NCBI GenBank assembly: GCA_017540545.1
Contig: JAFYAV010000001.1
Location: 124,001 to 188,000 of the forward strand
Reading direction: 5' to 3'
Source of the DNA: Candidatus Saccharimonadota bacterium
Lineage (GTDB): Bacteria > Patescibacteriota > Saccharimonadia > Saccharimonadales > Saccharimonadaceae
DNA: 64,000 nucleotides
Below, in pieces: positions 26,416-33,204 of this stretch. The notes below the pieces were generated by a model that saw only the letters and a list, made by a program, of their open reading frames with translations, did no database searches and had not been told where the DNA came from. Each line of letters starts with the position of its first letter. The stretch's first letter is position 1. The translations under genes and the position numbers were made by a program.

Positions 26416-27104
26416 TTCAGCCCACCCCCAATTCGCGCCATCATCTGTTCCGGCGTGCCATGCGCGCTAATCTCGCCGTTCTCCAGCAAAATAATCCTAT
26501 CTGCTATTTTCATAATTCGCTCTTGGTGCGAAATAATCACAATTGCTCGTTTCGGATTCTTTTTTCGCATATCTTTGAACATCTTCACCAGATTGTCGAA
26601 ACTCCAAATATCTATCCCGGCCTCCGGCTCATCGAAAATGCTTAAAACCGCATCGCGCGCTAACACTGAGGCAATCTCAATTCGTTTCAGCTCGCCACCC
26701 GACAGGGAAGCGTTAACTTCTCGGTCAAGATATAATGCCGGTTCCAAGCCAACTTTTTTCAAATAGCCATCCACCTCTTTCATTTCATTGTCAAGAAACG
26801 CTTCACTACCGCTCGCCGCAATCTTCAACAAATCTCGTACCGTCAGCCCTTTAAAACGCACTGGCTGCTGAAAAGAGAAGGCCAGCCCCATCCGCGCCCG
26901 CTCTGTGCAATCCTTTTTAACAATATCTTCATCTTTAAAAATAATTTCCCCAGCATCACTCTTCTCGACACCTGCAATAATTTTCGCCAACGTCGATTTT
27001 CCACTGCCATTTGGCCCCGTAATGACTACCAGCTCCCCAGGGCGCACATCAAAAGAAATGCCCTTCAAAATCCCCTTAAATGACACTCCCTTCACCTGTA
27101 ACAT
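26412..27104 (-). CDS. sufC: Fe-S cluster assembly ATPase SufC
   Basis: ABC-type ATPase partner of SufBD. Walker A GPNGSGKSTLAKII (~residues 30-43), Q-loop FSFQQPVRFKGL, signature SLSGGELKRIEIASVLARD and Walker B LSIFDEPEAGIDIW are present; the GGE-KR signature is typical of SufC. 230 residues match the family. Leaderless: minus-strand TATAAT (27111-27116) ends 6 nt before the ATG. It drives assembly of Fe-S clusters needed by enzymes such as the radical SAM protein nearby. Confidence 0.95.
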   Translation of the reverse strand: MLQVKGVSFKGILKGISFDVRPGELVVITGPNGSGKSTLAKIIAGVEKSDAGEIIFKDEDIVKKDCTERARMGLAFSFQQPVRFKGLTVRDLLKIAASGSEAFLDNEMKEVDGYLKKVGLEPALYLDREVNASLSGGELKRIEIASVLARDAVLSIFDEPEAGIDIWSFDNLVKMFKDMRKKNPKRAIVIISHQERIMKIADRIILLENGEISAHGTPEQMMARIGGGLK

Positions 27105-27110
27105 GGCTAG

Positions 27111-27116
27111 ATTATA
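27111..27116 (-). promoter_or_regulatory. -10 box of sufC (leaderless)
   Basis: TATAAT on the minus strand, 6 nt from the ATG. A plus-strand TATAAT at 27163-27168 lacks a good -35. Confidence 0.65.
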
Positions 27117-27202
27117 ACATGAAGCCCTTCAGACTATCCCTATGGTCGACTCGCCCAACAGATATAATCGCGCGTAAGTTCAAATCTCCAAGATTGCCGC
27201 CC

Positions 27203-27231
27203 TTGACTAACGCTCAAAAATATCGTATTTT
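27203..27231 (+). promoter_or_regulatory. promoter of the 182-codon gene
   Basis: TTGACT-N17-TATTTT. Confidence 0.75.
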
Positions 27232-27321
27232 TTGACTCAGTACGTTAACATTTTTCTCAAGAGGTCAACCTCAAAGATCCTTTCCACGCTCGCACCCGAA
27301 AAGAACACAAGGAGGTGTTTT

Positions 27322-27870
27322 ATGTTAAAAATGAATGAGCAATTTACGCCACATAAACAAAAAGGCGGCATTCAGCTACGGTGTTACGACAGACATTTCG
27401 TCGGCGTTCCAATCACCGACAACAACTATAACGAAATAAGTTTCAATCACCTGGTAATCGCTGACGGGCCCCAAATCCATCTTGAGTACTCAATGATCCG
27501 TTCAAAACGACGTTTCAGAAAGTACTTTAATCCTTATGCTTGTTTCTACAAAAGCGAGGACGACGCGTATAAGCTGCTGGTCGATGGGTGCGGCAGGGGG
27601 TTTATGCGTATCGACGTGAAAGATATAAACTATTTCTCGCCCGTCGTAACGGAGTGCCCATCATTAATTGAAGGAACCATACATCGCAAGCCCGAGATAC
27701 TCGATGTACTGCCACGCCTATTCACTAAACTATGGCCGTCGTCAACAGGATACCAAATCTTCATCAACGCAATCTGTTGTAAAGATGAGGATATTGAGGC
27801 ATTGGCTCGCTTCGTAATTGAAGCAGCTAAACGGTCCGGCTATATTGTCAGACCCGGGGATTGCCTCTAA
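27322..27870 (+). CDS. protein of unknown function (182 aa)
   Basis: Starts MLKMNEQFTPHKQKGGIQLR at 27322 after a textbook AAGGAGGTG ribosome binding site. It is soluble, mixed alpha/beta, rich in Tyr, Phe and Arg, with Cys residues scattered through the chain; no signal peptide. It is part of the accessory array with its own promoter and strong terminator. An upstream in-frame extension to 27232 is unlikely because of the ribosome binding site position. I recognise no family. Confidence 0.75.
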   Translation: MLKMNEQFTPHKQKGGIQLRCYDRHFVGVPITDNNYNEISFNHLVIADGPQIHLEYSMIRSKRRFRKYFNPYACFYKSEDDAYKLLVDGCGRGFMRIDVKDINYFSPVVTECPSLIEGTIHRKPEILDVLPRLFTKLWPSSTGYQIFINAICCKDEDIEALARFVIEAAKRSGYIVRPGDCL

Positions 27871-27885
27871 TACGACCGTACATAC

Positions 27886-27917
27886 GCTCCGCGCATTAAA
27901 TGCGCGGAGCTCTTTTT
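27886..27917 (+). terminator. terminator of the 182-codon gene
   Basis: 11-bp stem GCTCCGCGCAT / ATGCGCGGAGC with a TAA loop, then T-run. Confidence 0.95.
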
Positions 27918-27949
27918 ATTCATCGATGTCCCGAGCCAATACGTGATTA

Positions 27950-27978
27950 TTGACATATCATGAAATATATGATACAAT
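27950..27978 (+). promoter_or_regulatory. promoter of the small membrane protein gene
   Basis: TTGACA-N17-TACAAT. The -10 surroundings ATATGATACAAT equal those of the promoter at 21764. Confidence 0.88.
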
Positions 27979-28041
27979 ATGAAAATAGCTGCTCGTAGTA
28001 AAGTTCATATCCTACCGAAGAATATGAAGAAAGGGGGTATC

Positions 28042-28476
28042 ATGAAACAGTTACGTTATTTGCCTTACGTTCTTTTCCATCTCACGACAAGATGGATAGC
28101 TCTCTATGCGTTAATCGTAAAAGCACTCGCGTTGCTAGCAAGGCAGCCCATCAAGGATTTCCTCAGATGGACAGCTCGCATTGCCGGCGTAACCGTCGCT
28201 TCAAGAAGTATCCTGATCATCCTGGCGATTTGCTTTGTTCTGAAAGCATGGTACCTGACCGCAACGCGACCATGCGACTGGCATCCCGCCCAAAGTATGT
28301 ACCTCGTCACGGCCATCGCAGCCACTTCTACCGCTGCGATATTAGCTCCAATGCTCAAAACGAGCAATGGCGAAGCCGCCATGCTCATACTCGTCCTCAT
28401 CAACATAGCCATCGCGCTCTATTGCATCATCAGGATGAACCTATACGAGGGCAGTGGCTGCTTTGGTCATTTTTAA
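28042..28476 (+). CDS. small multi-pass membrane protein, unknown function
   Basis: 144 codons from the ATG at 28042 (MKQLRYLPYVLFHLTTRW), preceded by a G-run ribosome binding site AAAGGGGGTATC. Three or four membrane helices: residues ~5-30, ~50-68 (VASRSILIILAICFVLKAWYL), ~88-105 and ~112-132. Short polar loops include Cys-Asp-Trp-His after helix 2 and a Cys-Phe-Gly-His C terminus. Own promoter and terminator. No recognised transporter signature; could be a small transporter, toxin-like or scaffold protein. Confidence 0.7.
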   Translation: MKQLRYLPYVLFHLTTRWIALYALIVKALALLARQPIKDFLRWTARIAGVTVASRSILIILAICFVLKAWYLTATRPCDWHPAQSMYLVTAIAATSTAAILAPMLKTSNGEAAMLILVLINIAIALYCIIRMNLYEGSGCFGHF

Positions 28477-28485
28477 TCAACGCTC

Positions 28486-28545
28486 AACTCCGGAAAAAAA
28501 AGGAACCCCCGCTTATGCAGGAGTCCCTCTCCGGAGTTTTTTCTT
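28486..28545 (+). terminator. terminator of the small membrane protein gene
   Basis: AACTCCGGA and TCCGGAGTT arms enclosing an inner GGA...TCC hairpin, then T6-C-T3. Confidence 0.85.
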
Positions 28546-28555
28546 TCCTAGTTCA

Positions 28556-28963
28556 TTAAAATGTTTCTTTGGCTAAAACTTCGCCATCTGAATTATAGAT
28601 CGTCGCTTCGGCGTTCGCCAGATAAAATACTTTGAAATCCGGCGAATCGAGCGTGTAACCCGCCTCTTCCGCCCAATCAAACTCGGCAATAATCGCTTTT
28701 TTCGCTTCAATATTATCGCTGTCATCAATCATTTCACAATTAATTCGAATCCACTCCTTCTCGCCGTCATATGCCACAATGCAGACATGGTTATCCTTCG
28801 CTAATTGTTTCGCCACATTTTTTCGCGCATTCGTCAAAGCATAAATTTTCCCATCAAACAGCACCGGATCGCCAAATGGCCGACAGCTCGGCCTCCCCTC
28901 ATTAATCGTCGCTACATAGTTCACCTGTGTTCGTTTTTTCAAAAAATCAAATGTCTTTTCCAT
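28556..28963 (-). CDS. pyridoxamine 5'-phosphate oxidase-like split-barrel flavoprotein
   Basis: 135 codons, beginning MEKTFDFLKKRTQVNYVATI. The beta-barrel pattern GRPSCRPFGDPVLFDGKIYALTNARKNVAKQL is typical of the PNPOx-like FMN-binding family (general stress protein 26 type). The ligand is probably FMN or F420; the substrate is unknown. It is the only gene of the region with this family call. The nearby radical SAM gene is separated by a terminator (28995-29019), so they are independent transcripts. Confidence 0.85.
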   Translation of the reverse strand: MEKTFDFLKKRTQVNYVATINEGRPSCRPFGDPVLFDGKIYALTNARKNVAKQLAKDNHVCIVAYDGEKEWIRINCEMIDDSDNIEAKKAIIAEFDWAEEAGYTLDSPDFKVFYLANAEATIYNSDGEVLAKETF

Positions 28964-28994
28964 ACAACTCCTTTGCTGCCATCATTTTAGCATG

Positions 28995-29019
28995 AAAAAA
29001 CCACGCTCTCCGAGCGTGG
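28995..29019 (-). terminator. terminator of the radical SAM gene
   Basis: Minus-strand CCACGCTC-GGA-GAGCGTGG followed by TTTTTT. Confidence 0.93.
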
Positions 29020-29028
29020 CTCATTAGC

Positions 29029-30168
29029 TTACAGCGCAAGGTAATCACGCCCAGTGCAGACAACGCCGCCATCGACCGCATAGGGATCACCGTCTTCGCC
29101 GCCCACTGCAATGACGCAACCGCCTCCGCACCTGTCGAGATACTCGCAACGAAGACACCTATCCTCAAGATGACGATGCTCACGGAACGCTCTCAACGTC
29201 GGATTATCCAACATAAATCGCGTGAACTTCTCCCGGGTGTCGATTTCCAGGAAGCTCCCGATCGTACGCTCACTCAGCGCACATCTCTGGATTCCTCCGT
29301 CCTGAACTACGGAGAGCACCCCGTTCGGCTGCCCCCACTGGCAGCCACCCTCGTGGAGCATATCGTGATACTCTTCGGGTATAGAGCACCAGGGGAATAC
29401 GTCAATCGTATCGAGCTTCGTTTCGAAGCCCAGACGCTCCCTGATGTCCTTCAGTGTCCTGAGCGCGCCCGGTAACAGATCTCTACGGACCTTCCACCGC
29501 TCATAATCATTCTTGGCGAGCCCAGTCGGCGCGATACGCTGAATTGCGAAATAATCGCGCTCAGGGTCCATCTGCAGTTCCTCGATTGCCCCAATCATCA
29601 TCTCTTCGAGATGACGCATCGTGTATGGAACAAAATTCATCAGGATGGAAACGGCTTTATCTGTCGTGCCGCGAGCGGACATGAATTTTTTCAACTGCCA
29701 CATGCCGTTCCTGTATGCGCCAATGTTGCCGTTTACACTATCGTGACGATCACCAATACCGTGCAGGGTGAACGCCAGCTCATCGACGAAAGGCGTAACC
29801 CATTCAATCGGGATAACCCTTCCGTCCATCTTATACACATGCGTATTCGACAGAACCGCAACGTTCATGCCGAGCCCTTTTGCGAGCTTAATCAGCTCCA
29901 TAAGATTATCGTGTTCGCACGGATCCCCTCCCACGAAGACGAAATCTTTCGGCCTCGCCGTTTTACGGATATTGCGGATAGCCTGCATCAAAGTTGCCTT
30001 ATCGCCAAAGACCGGCAGCTCCTTAAAAACAGGATTACTCTTTTTGACCATATCGACATAGCAGTACGGACATTTGCCCGAACACGCCTTCAGACCAGTC
30101 TTCGGATCGACGCCACCACAAATGTGAAAATCAACTTCATTAACCGTTATAGAACTTATAGAACGCAT
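29029..30168 (-). CDS. radical SAM protein with SPASM-type C-terminal cluster domain
   Basis: 379 codons. The N-terminal radical SAM cluster motif is CSGKCPYC (C29-x3-C33-x2-C36), followed by FVFVGGDPCEHDN (GGE-like motif) and a TIM-barrel pattern. The C-terminal Cys set CALSE and CLRCEYLDRCGGGC is of the SPASM/twitch type found in peptide-modifying and sulfatase-maturing enzymes. GGGAGG precedes the ATG, and a perfect TTGACT-N17-TATAAT promoter lies upstream. Members often modify a small peptide or protein, but no obvious precursor peptide is adjacent. Fe-S supply could come from the SufC/SufBD pair. Confidence 0.92.
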   Translation of the reverse strand: MRSISSITVNEVDFHICGGVDPKTGLKACSGKCPYCYVDMVKKSNPVFKELPVFGDKATLMQAIRNIRKTARPKDFVFVGGDPCEHDNLMELIKLAKGLGMNVAVLSNTHVYKMDGRVIPIEWVTPFVDELAFTLHGIGDRHDSVNGNIGAYRNGMWQLKKFMSARGTTDKAVSILMNFVPYTMRHLEEMMIGAIEELQMDPERDYFAIQRIAPTGLAKNDYERWKVRRDLLPGALRTLKDIRERLGFETKLDTIDVFPWCSIPEEYHDMLHEGGCQWGQPNGVLSVVQDGGIQRCALSERTIGSFLEIDTREKFTRFMLDNPTLRAFREHRHLEDRCLRCEYLDRCGGGCVIAVGGEDGDPYAVDGGVVCTGRDYLAL

Positions 30169-30216
30169 AAGAACCTCCCTTTTTTAAGCGACAATTGCAA
30201 ATAGCTAATCACATTT

Positions 30217-30245
30217 ATTATACAACACTTTACTAGAATAGTCAA
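30217..30245 (-). promoter_or_regulatory. promoter of the radical SAM gene
   Basis: Minus-strand TTGACT-N17-TATAAT between the folT-like terminator and the radical SAM start. Confidence 0.9.
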
Positions 30246-30256
30246 ATATAACCATT

Positions 30257-30287
30257 TAAAAAGCCGCCTAATCATCACCTAGGCGGC
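30257..30287 (-). terminator. terminator of the ECF S-component gene
   Basis: GCCGCCTA...TAGGCGGC then T-run on the minus strand; the stem includes the last codons of the gene. Confidence 0.9.
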
Positions 30288-30808
30288 CTAAAGAGTCCAG
30301 CTCTCCTCAATCCTTTGAGAATCACTATGGCCAATACGCACTCAATCGCACCAATGAGCGCATATTCAACGATTCGCCCAATAAGCGTCGGTATCAGCGG
30401 GTAGCCAAAAGTTAGAACTAACCCAACGGTTTTCACGATCATTGAGCCAACTACATGACCAGATGTCACTGCAAGACTTACTCTCAGCGACTCTTCAAAT
30501 TGAGCGACCTTTCGATATGTCAGGCCAGCCATGCCGCCAACACACCCCGCACCTACAGTCACCAGTGGAATCGGCACGTAGCCAACGAGCGCGCACGACA
30601 GCAAATCCGCCGCAACGCCAGCCATCGCGCCACATGCAGGTCCAAACATAATCCCCGCAAGCACAATCGGCAAATTGCCGATACTAATCCTGAATGGACC
30701 AATCGTCAAGCTCAGCACCCGACCATTTCCGAAGAGTATAGCTAAGGCAACGCATATTGCCATCATTGCAAGACTCTCCGTCTTTACATTAAAATTCTTA
30801 TCTTTCAC
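30275..30808 (-). CDS. folate-type ECF transporter S component (FolT-like)
   Basis: Substrate-binding membrane subunit of an energy-coupling-factor transporter, 177 codons starting at a GTG with a G-run ribosome binding site 9 nt upstream. It has five or six membrane helices, and the family-typical run ISIGNLPIVLAGIMFGP then MAGVAADLLSCALVGYVPIPLVTVGAG suggests a folate-like substrate. The EcfA/EcfT energising genes are not adjacent, so it must share a module encoded elsewhere. A possible promoter is TTGCAT-N18-TTTAAT (30843-30872, minus). No folate riboswitch could be recognised upstream. Confidence 0.85.
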   Translation of the reverse strand: MKDKNFNVKTESLAMMAICVALAILFGNGRVLSLTIGPFRISIGNLPIVLAGIMFGPACGAMAGVAADLLSCALVGYVPIPLVTVGAGCVGGMAGLTYRKVAQFEESLRVSLAVTSGHVVGSMIVKTVGLVLTFGYPLIPTLIGRIVEYALIGAIECVLAIVILKGLRRAGLFRPPR

Positions 30809-31023
30809 CTCTCATAACCCCCCTTTCAAAAGATATGCCAAAATTAAACCACAATCTTGCCCATCAATGCAAGAGTTCGTAACAGGGAAGGGCACACCGC
30901 CAAAGACAATTGGCAAAACACAGAAATTCTATTGAAATACACAAGCATTCATTGTGAACTAATCTAATAGGCATTACTATAGTTCTCTGCGCAGAATTAT
31001 TTTTCATCATCCTTGTAGCAACA

Positions 31024-31050
31024 TGCGTAGGAAGGGAATTGGCCTACGCA
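31024..31050. repeat. 8-bp inverted repeat (hairpin)
   Basis: TGCGTAGG and CCTACGCA around an 11-nt loop, in the ~600-nt stretch without protein genes between the folT-like gene and tRNA-Arg. The first part (30809-31080) holds no other gene that I can support. Confidence 0.5.
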
Positions 31051-31093
31051 AAAGAATAAAATGCAGATAACCGCCCCTCGACAAAAAATCAAG

Positions 31094-31349
31094 AAAAATA
31101 TATCGTAGCAAAAAGCCGTAGGTTGGTAATTTCTCCGAGTGAAGCGCGCCTATTGGGCGAGCAAGAAGAGAAATAATTTGAAATCAAAAAACCGTAGATT
31201 GGTAGTTTCTTCTTCTGAGCTACAAAAATATATCGTAGCAAAAAAGCCGTAGGTTGGTAATTTCTCCGAGTGAAGCGCGCCTATTGGGCGAGCAAGAAGA
31301 GAAATAATTTGAAATCAAAAAACCGTAGATTGGTAGTTTCTTCTTCTGA
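31094..31349. repeat. tandem duplication (~130-bp period)
   Basis: Copy 1 (31094-31218) and copy 2 (31224-31349) are nearly identical over ~125 bp, differing by one extra A and by the junction. Each copy holds a hairpin-element half (core CGCC-TATTG-GGCG) plus the left arm of the next element. It ends next to the intact element B. Confidence 0.9.
31246..31316 (-). repeat. hairpin element C (partial/degenerate)
   Basis: Contains the same core as elements A and B (GAAGCGCGCC-TATTG-GGCGAGC) and the left arm GCCGTAGGTTGGTAATTTCTC, but the right outer arm is degenerate. Its left end AAAAAGCCGTA (31241-31251) is a perfect complement of TACGGCTTTTT at 31391-31401, the far end of element B, so the pair could fold as one large structure. 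A second copy lies at ~31115-31180. Confidence 0.65.
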
Positions 31350-31395
31350 AGCGCGGTTATTGACCGAGCGAAGAAGAAAAACTGCCAAAATACGG
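31323..31395 (-). repeat. large hairpin element B downstream of tRNA-Arg(GCG)
   Basis: 73-bp imperfect inverted repeat: CCGTA / TACGG ends, TTGGTAGTTTCTTCTTC / GAAGAAGAAAAACTGCCAA arms and inner stem CGGT-TATTG-ACCG. On the minus strand it starts 17 nt after the tRNA CCA and ends in T6. Same design as element A at 25223. Confidence 0.75.
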
Positions 31396-31412
31396 CTTTT
31401 TGGTTCAAATTA

Positions 31413-31489
31413 TGGTATGCCCGATACGATTCGAACGTACGACCTTCAGCTCCGCAAGCTGACGCTCTATCCAACTGAGCTACGGGCAC
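31413..31489 (-). tRNA. tRNA-Arg(GCG)
   Basis: 77-nt tRNA on the minus strand: acceptor GTGCCCG with CGGGCAT (terminal G-U pair), A73 and encoded CCA, D-arm TAGCTCAGTTGGATAGAGC, anticodon loop TTGCGGA giving GCG (reads CGC/CGU), T-loop TTCGAAT. Most bacteria use ICG (ACG) here; see findings. Confidence 0.93.
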
Positions 31490-31609
31490 ATATGTGGATA
31501 GTGCCCATCAAAGATAAGCTACTATTCCACCGTTCAAAGATTAAAAGACCATCGTGCAGCGCAGAGCCACATGATGCATCACATTATAGCACATTTCTAC
31601 CAGAGATGA

Positions 31610-31615
31610 TATACT
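31610..31615 (+). promoter_or_regulatory. -10 box of the Mur-ligase-like gene (leaderless)
   Basis: TATACT ending 6 nt before the ATG at 31622. Confidence 0.55.
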
Positions 31616-31621
31616 ATTTTT

Positions 31622-32344
31622 ATGGCAGAGCAAAAGAAGAAATCCGGACTTAAACCAAAACTTCAAAAAGCCAAGGCAAGATTCCTTGCCACTTATTACA
31701 GCAACCCTGGCAACGACCTCAAAGTTATCGCCGTTACTGGCGCTAACGGCCGCGATACTACTGCGCATTTCATCTACGAAATCGTCAAGTCTCGCGACGC
31801 AAAAACTGGCCTCATCCTAGACCCCAAAACCAGCACTGAGCTTTATAAGCAAATCTACAAAATTTGGAAAACCGGCGCCGATCACGTCGTCATTTCGGTC
31901 GATGGTACCGCGCTCGCAAACCATATCTTCTACGGTCTCCCAATTTATGCTGCCGTTCTTACGGAAGACGGCATTGGCGCACCAGACACTAGCGACCGCG
32001 ACGCTCAATCTATCTTGTTTAACACGCAACCATATTTCAGCATTCTCTGTCGCGACGACAACATTAAGTACGATTTCTACTCCAAATACCCAACCAAAAC
32101 TGCCACTTTCACTTATGGTCACGACCGCGACTGCGATCTTCGTATCAATCGCCAAAAACTTTATAAAATGGGCACCGAAACCAACGTAACCTATAGTGGC
32201 CGCAGTTTCGACATGGCAACCTATGTTGCCAACGAAGCCGCCGTCAACTATATGGCCGCAGCAGCACTTGCCGGCTTCGCCATCGGCGCCGACATCGACA
32301 GTATCGTCGATGGCATCGCAAACTACGAACCCAAAATTAACTAG
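31622..32344 (+). CDS. truncated, degenerate Mur-ligase-like protein
   Basis: 240 codons. Residues ~33-55 resemble the Mur ligase P-loop strand (VIAVTGANGRDTTAHFIYEI), but the Lys-Thr of the usual GTNGKTTT (as in the MurE at 35969) is replaced by Arg-Asp. The middle (residues 55-240) keeps the strand pattern of the Mur central domain, including AAVNYMAAAALAGFAIGADIDSIVDGI at the end, where full-length enzymes continue into a C-terminal domain that is missing here. It is probably not an ATP-dependent ligase. The downstream gene starts 9 nt after the stop with GAGGAA. Leaderless start. Confidence 0.7.
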   Translation: MAEQKKKSGLKPKLQKAKARFLATYYSNPGNDLKVIAVTGANGRDTTAHFIYEIVKSRDAKTGLILDPKTSTELYKQIYKIWKTGADHVVISVDGTALANHIFYGLPIYAAVLTEDGIGAPDTSDRDAQSILFNTQPYFSILCRDDNIKYDFYSKYPTKTATFTYGHDRDCDLRINRQKLYKMGTETNVTYSGRSFDMATYVANEAAVNYMAAAALAGFAIGADIDSIVDGIANYEPKIN

Positions 32345-32352
32345 AGGAACTC

Positions 32353-33204
32353 ATGATTAACCAAAAACTATTAGTTTCTGGTGCCGACTATTTTGCAGAC
32401 ACCTACGAAATCAACCCGTATTACACTTCGAGTGGCATTAGCGTCCAAAAAGCCATGGCTGAGCACGCCGAAGTTCTCAAGTGCTTCAAGCAGGCCGGCA
32501 TAGAACTTGTAAAAGTCGACCCGCCAAAAGGTTGCCAAGACGGCGTATATACCGCCAACTGGGCACTAGTCAAAGATGGCGTCGCCATTATGTCGCGTCT
32601 TCCCAAAGCCCGCCAAGCTGAAGAAGCCTACGCCAAAAAATGCCTAGAAGAGCAGGGGATTAAAACCGTTGAAGTACCGGGGAAATATCTTTTTTCCGGC
32701 CAAGGCGATTCGCTACGTTGTGGCAACTATCTTTTCGGTGGCAGCGGCTATCGCTCCGACCCAGAAGCCCAAGCTTTCGCCGCCAAAACTCTTGGCCTCA
32801 AACTAATTCAGCTCCACGCCAAACCTCAGCTCAACGATGACGGCACCGAACATATCAATCCCTTCACTAATCGCGTCGATAGTTTTTGGTATGATCTCGA
32901 CCTCGCCGTCTCCGTCATCGATGAGCATACTATCGCATACTGTCCAGACGCCCTCGACGAAGCATCTAACCAAAAACTTGAAGCTATTACCGACCTCGAC
33001 AAAATAATCGTAGATTTCGACGAGTGCACTGAAGGATTCGCCAACAATCTCGTCAGTACCGGCAAGTACATCATCATGTCTAATGATGCCCCCAAATTCC
33101 AGGCCGAACTCGAAAAACGCGGCCTTATCTGCCTCACGCCAGACGTCACCGAACTCAGAAAGGGCGGCGGCTATATTCGTTGCGTTAGCCTCTGGCTTAG
33201 TTAA
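32353..33204 (+). CDS. amidinotransferase/DDAH-fold protein
   Basis: 283-codon member of the pentein superfamily (amidinotransferases, dimethylarginine hydrolase, arginine deiminase-like). Family landmarks are VYTANWAL, FSGQGDSLRCGNYLFGGSGYRS, YDLDLAVSVID and the C-terminal GGGYIRCVSLWL with the presumed nucleophile Cys. In most members the central motif reads F-x-H-L-D-T; here it reads FWYDLDLAV, so the catalytic His appears replaced. The role is therefore uncertain: altered specificity or loss of catalysis. Probably co-transcribed with the upstream Mur-like gene; the 3' end overlaps the convergent gene by 8 bp. Confidence 0.8.
   Translation: MINQKLLVSGADYFADTYEINPYYTSSGISVQKAMAEHAEVLKCFKQAGIELVKVDPPKGCQDGVYTANWALVKDGVAIMSRLPKARQAEEAYAKKCLEEQGIKTVEVPGKYLFSGQGDSLRCGNYLFGGSGYRSDPEAQAFAAKTLGLKLIQLHAKPQLNDDGTEHINPFTNRVDSFWYDLDLAVSVIDEHTIAYCPDALDEASNQKLEAITDLDKIIVDFDECTEGFANNLVSTGKYIIMSNDAPKFQAELEKRGLICLTPDVTELRKGGGYIRCVSLWLS

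Noticed and set aside
30809-31080. Folate (THF) riboswitch upstream of the FolT-like gene
   Set aside because: I looked for the conserved THF motifs in the leader and could not place them; only a weak promoter and one hairpin are supportable.
31094-31349. CRISPR array
   Set aside because: The repeats are two long copies with no regular spacers and no cas genes nearby; no CRISPR found in the window.
31220-31653. Short frames across tRNA-Arg and elements B/C
   Set aside because: Same artefact; the tRNA fold and hairpins explain the sequence.
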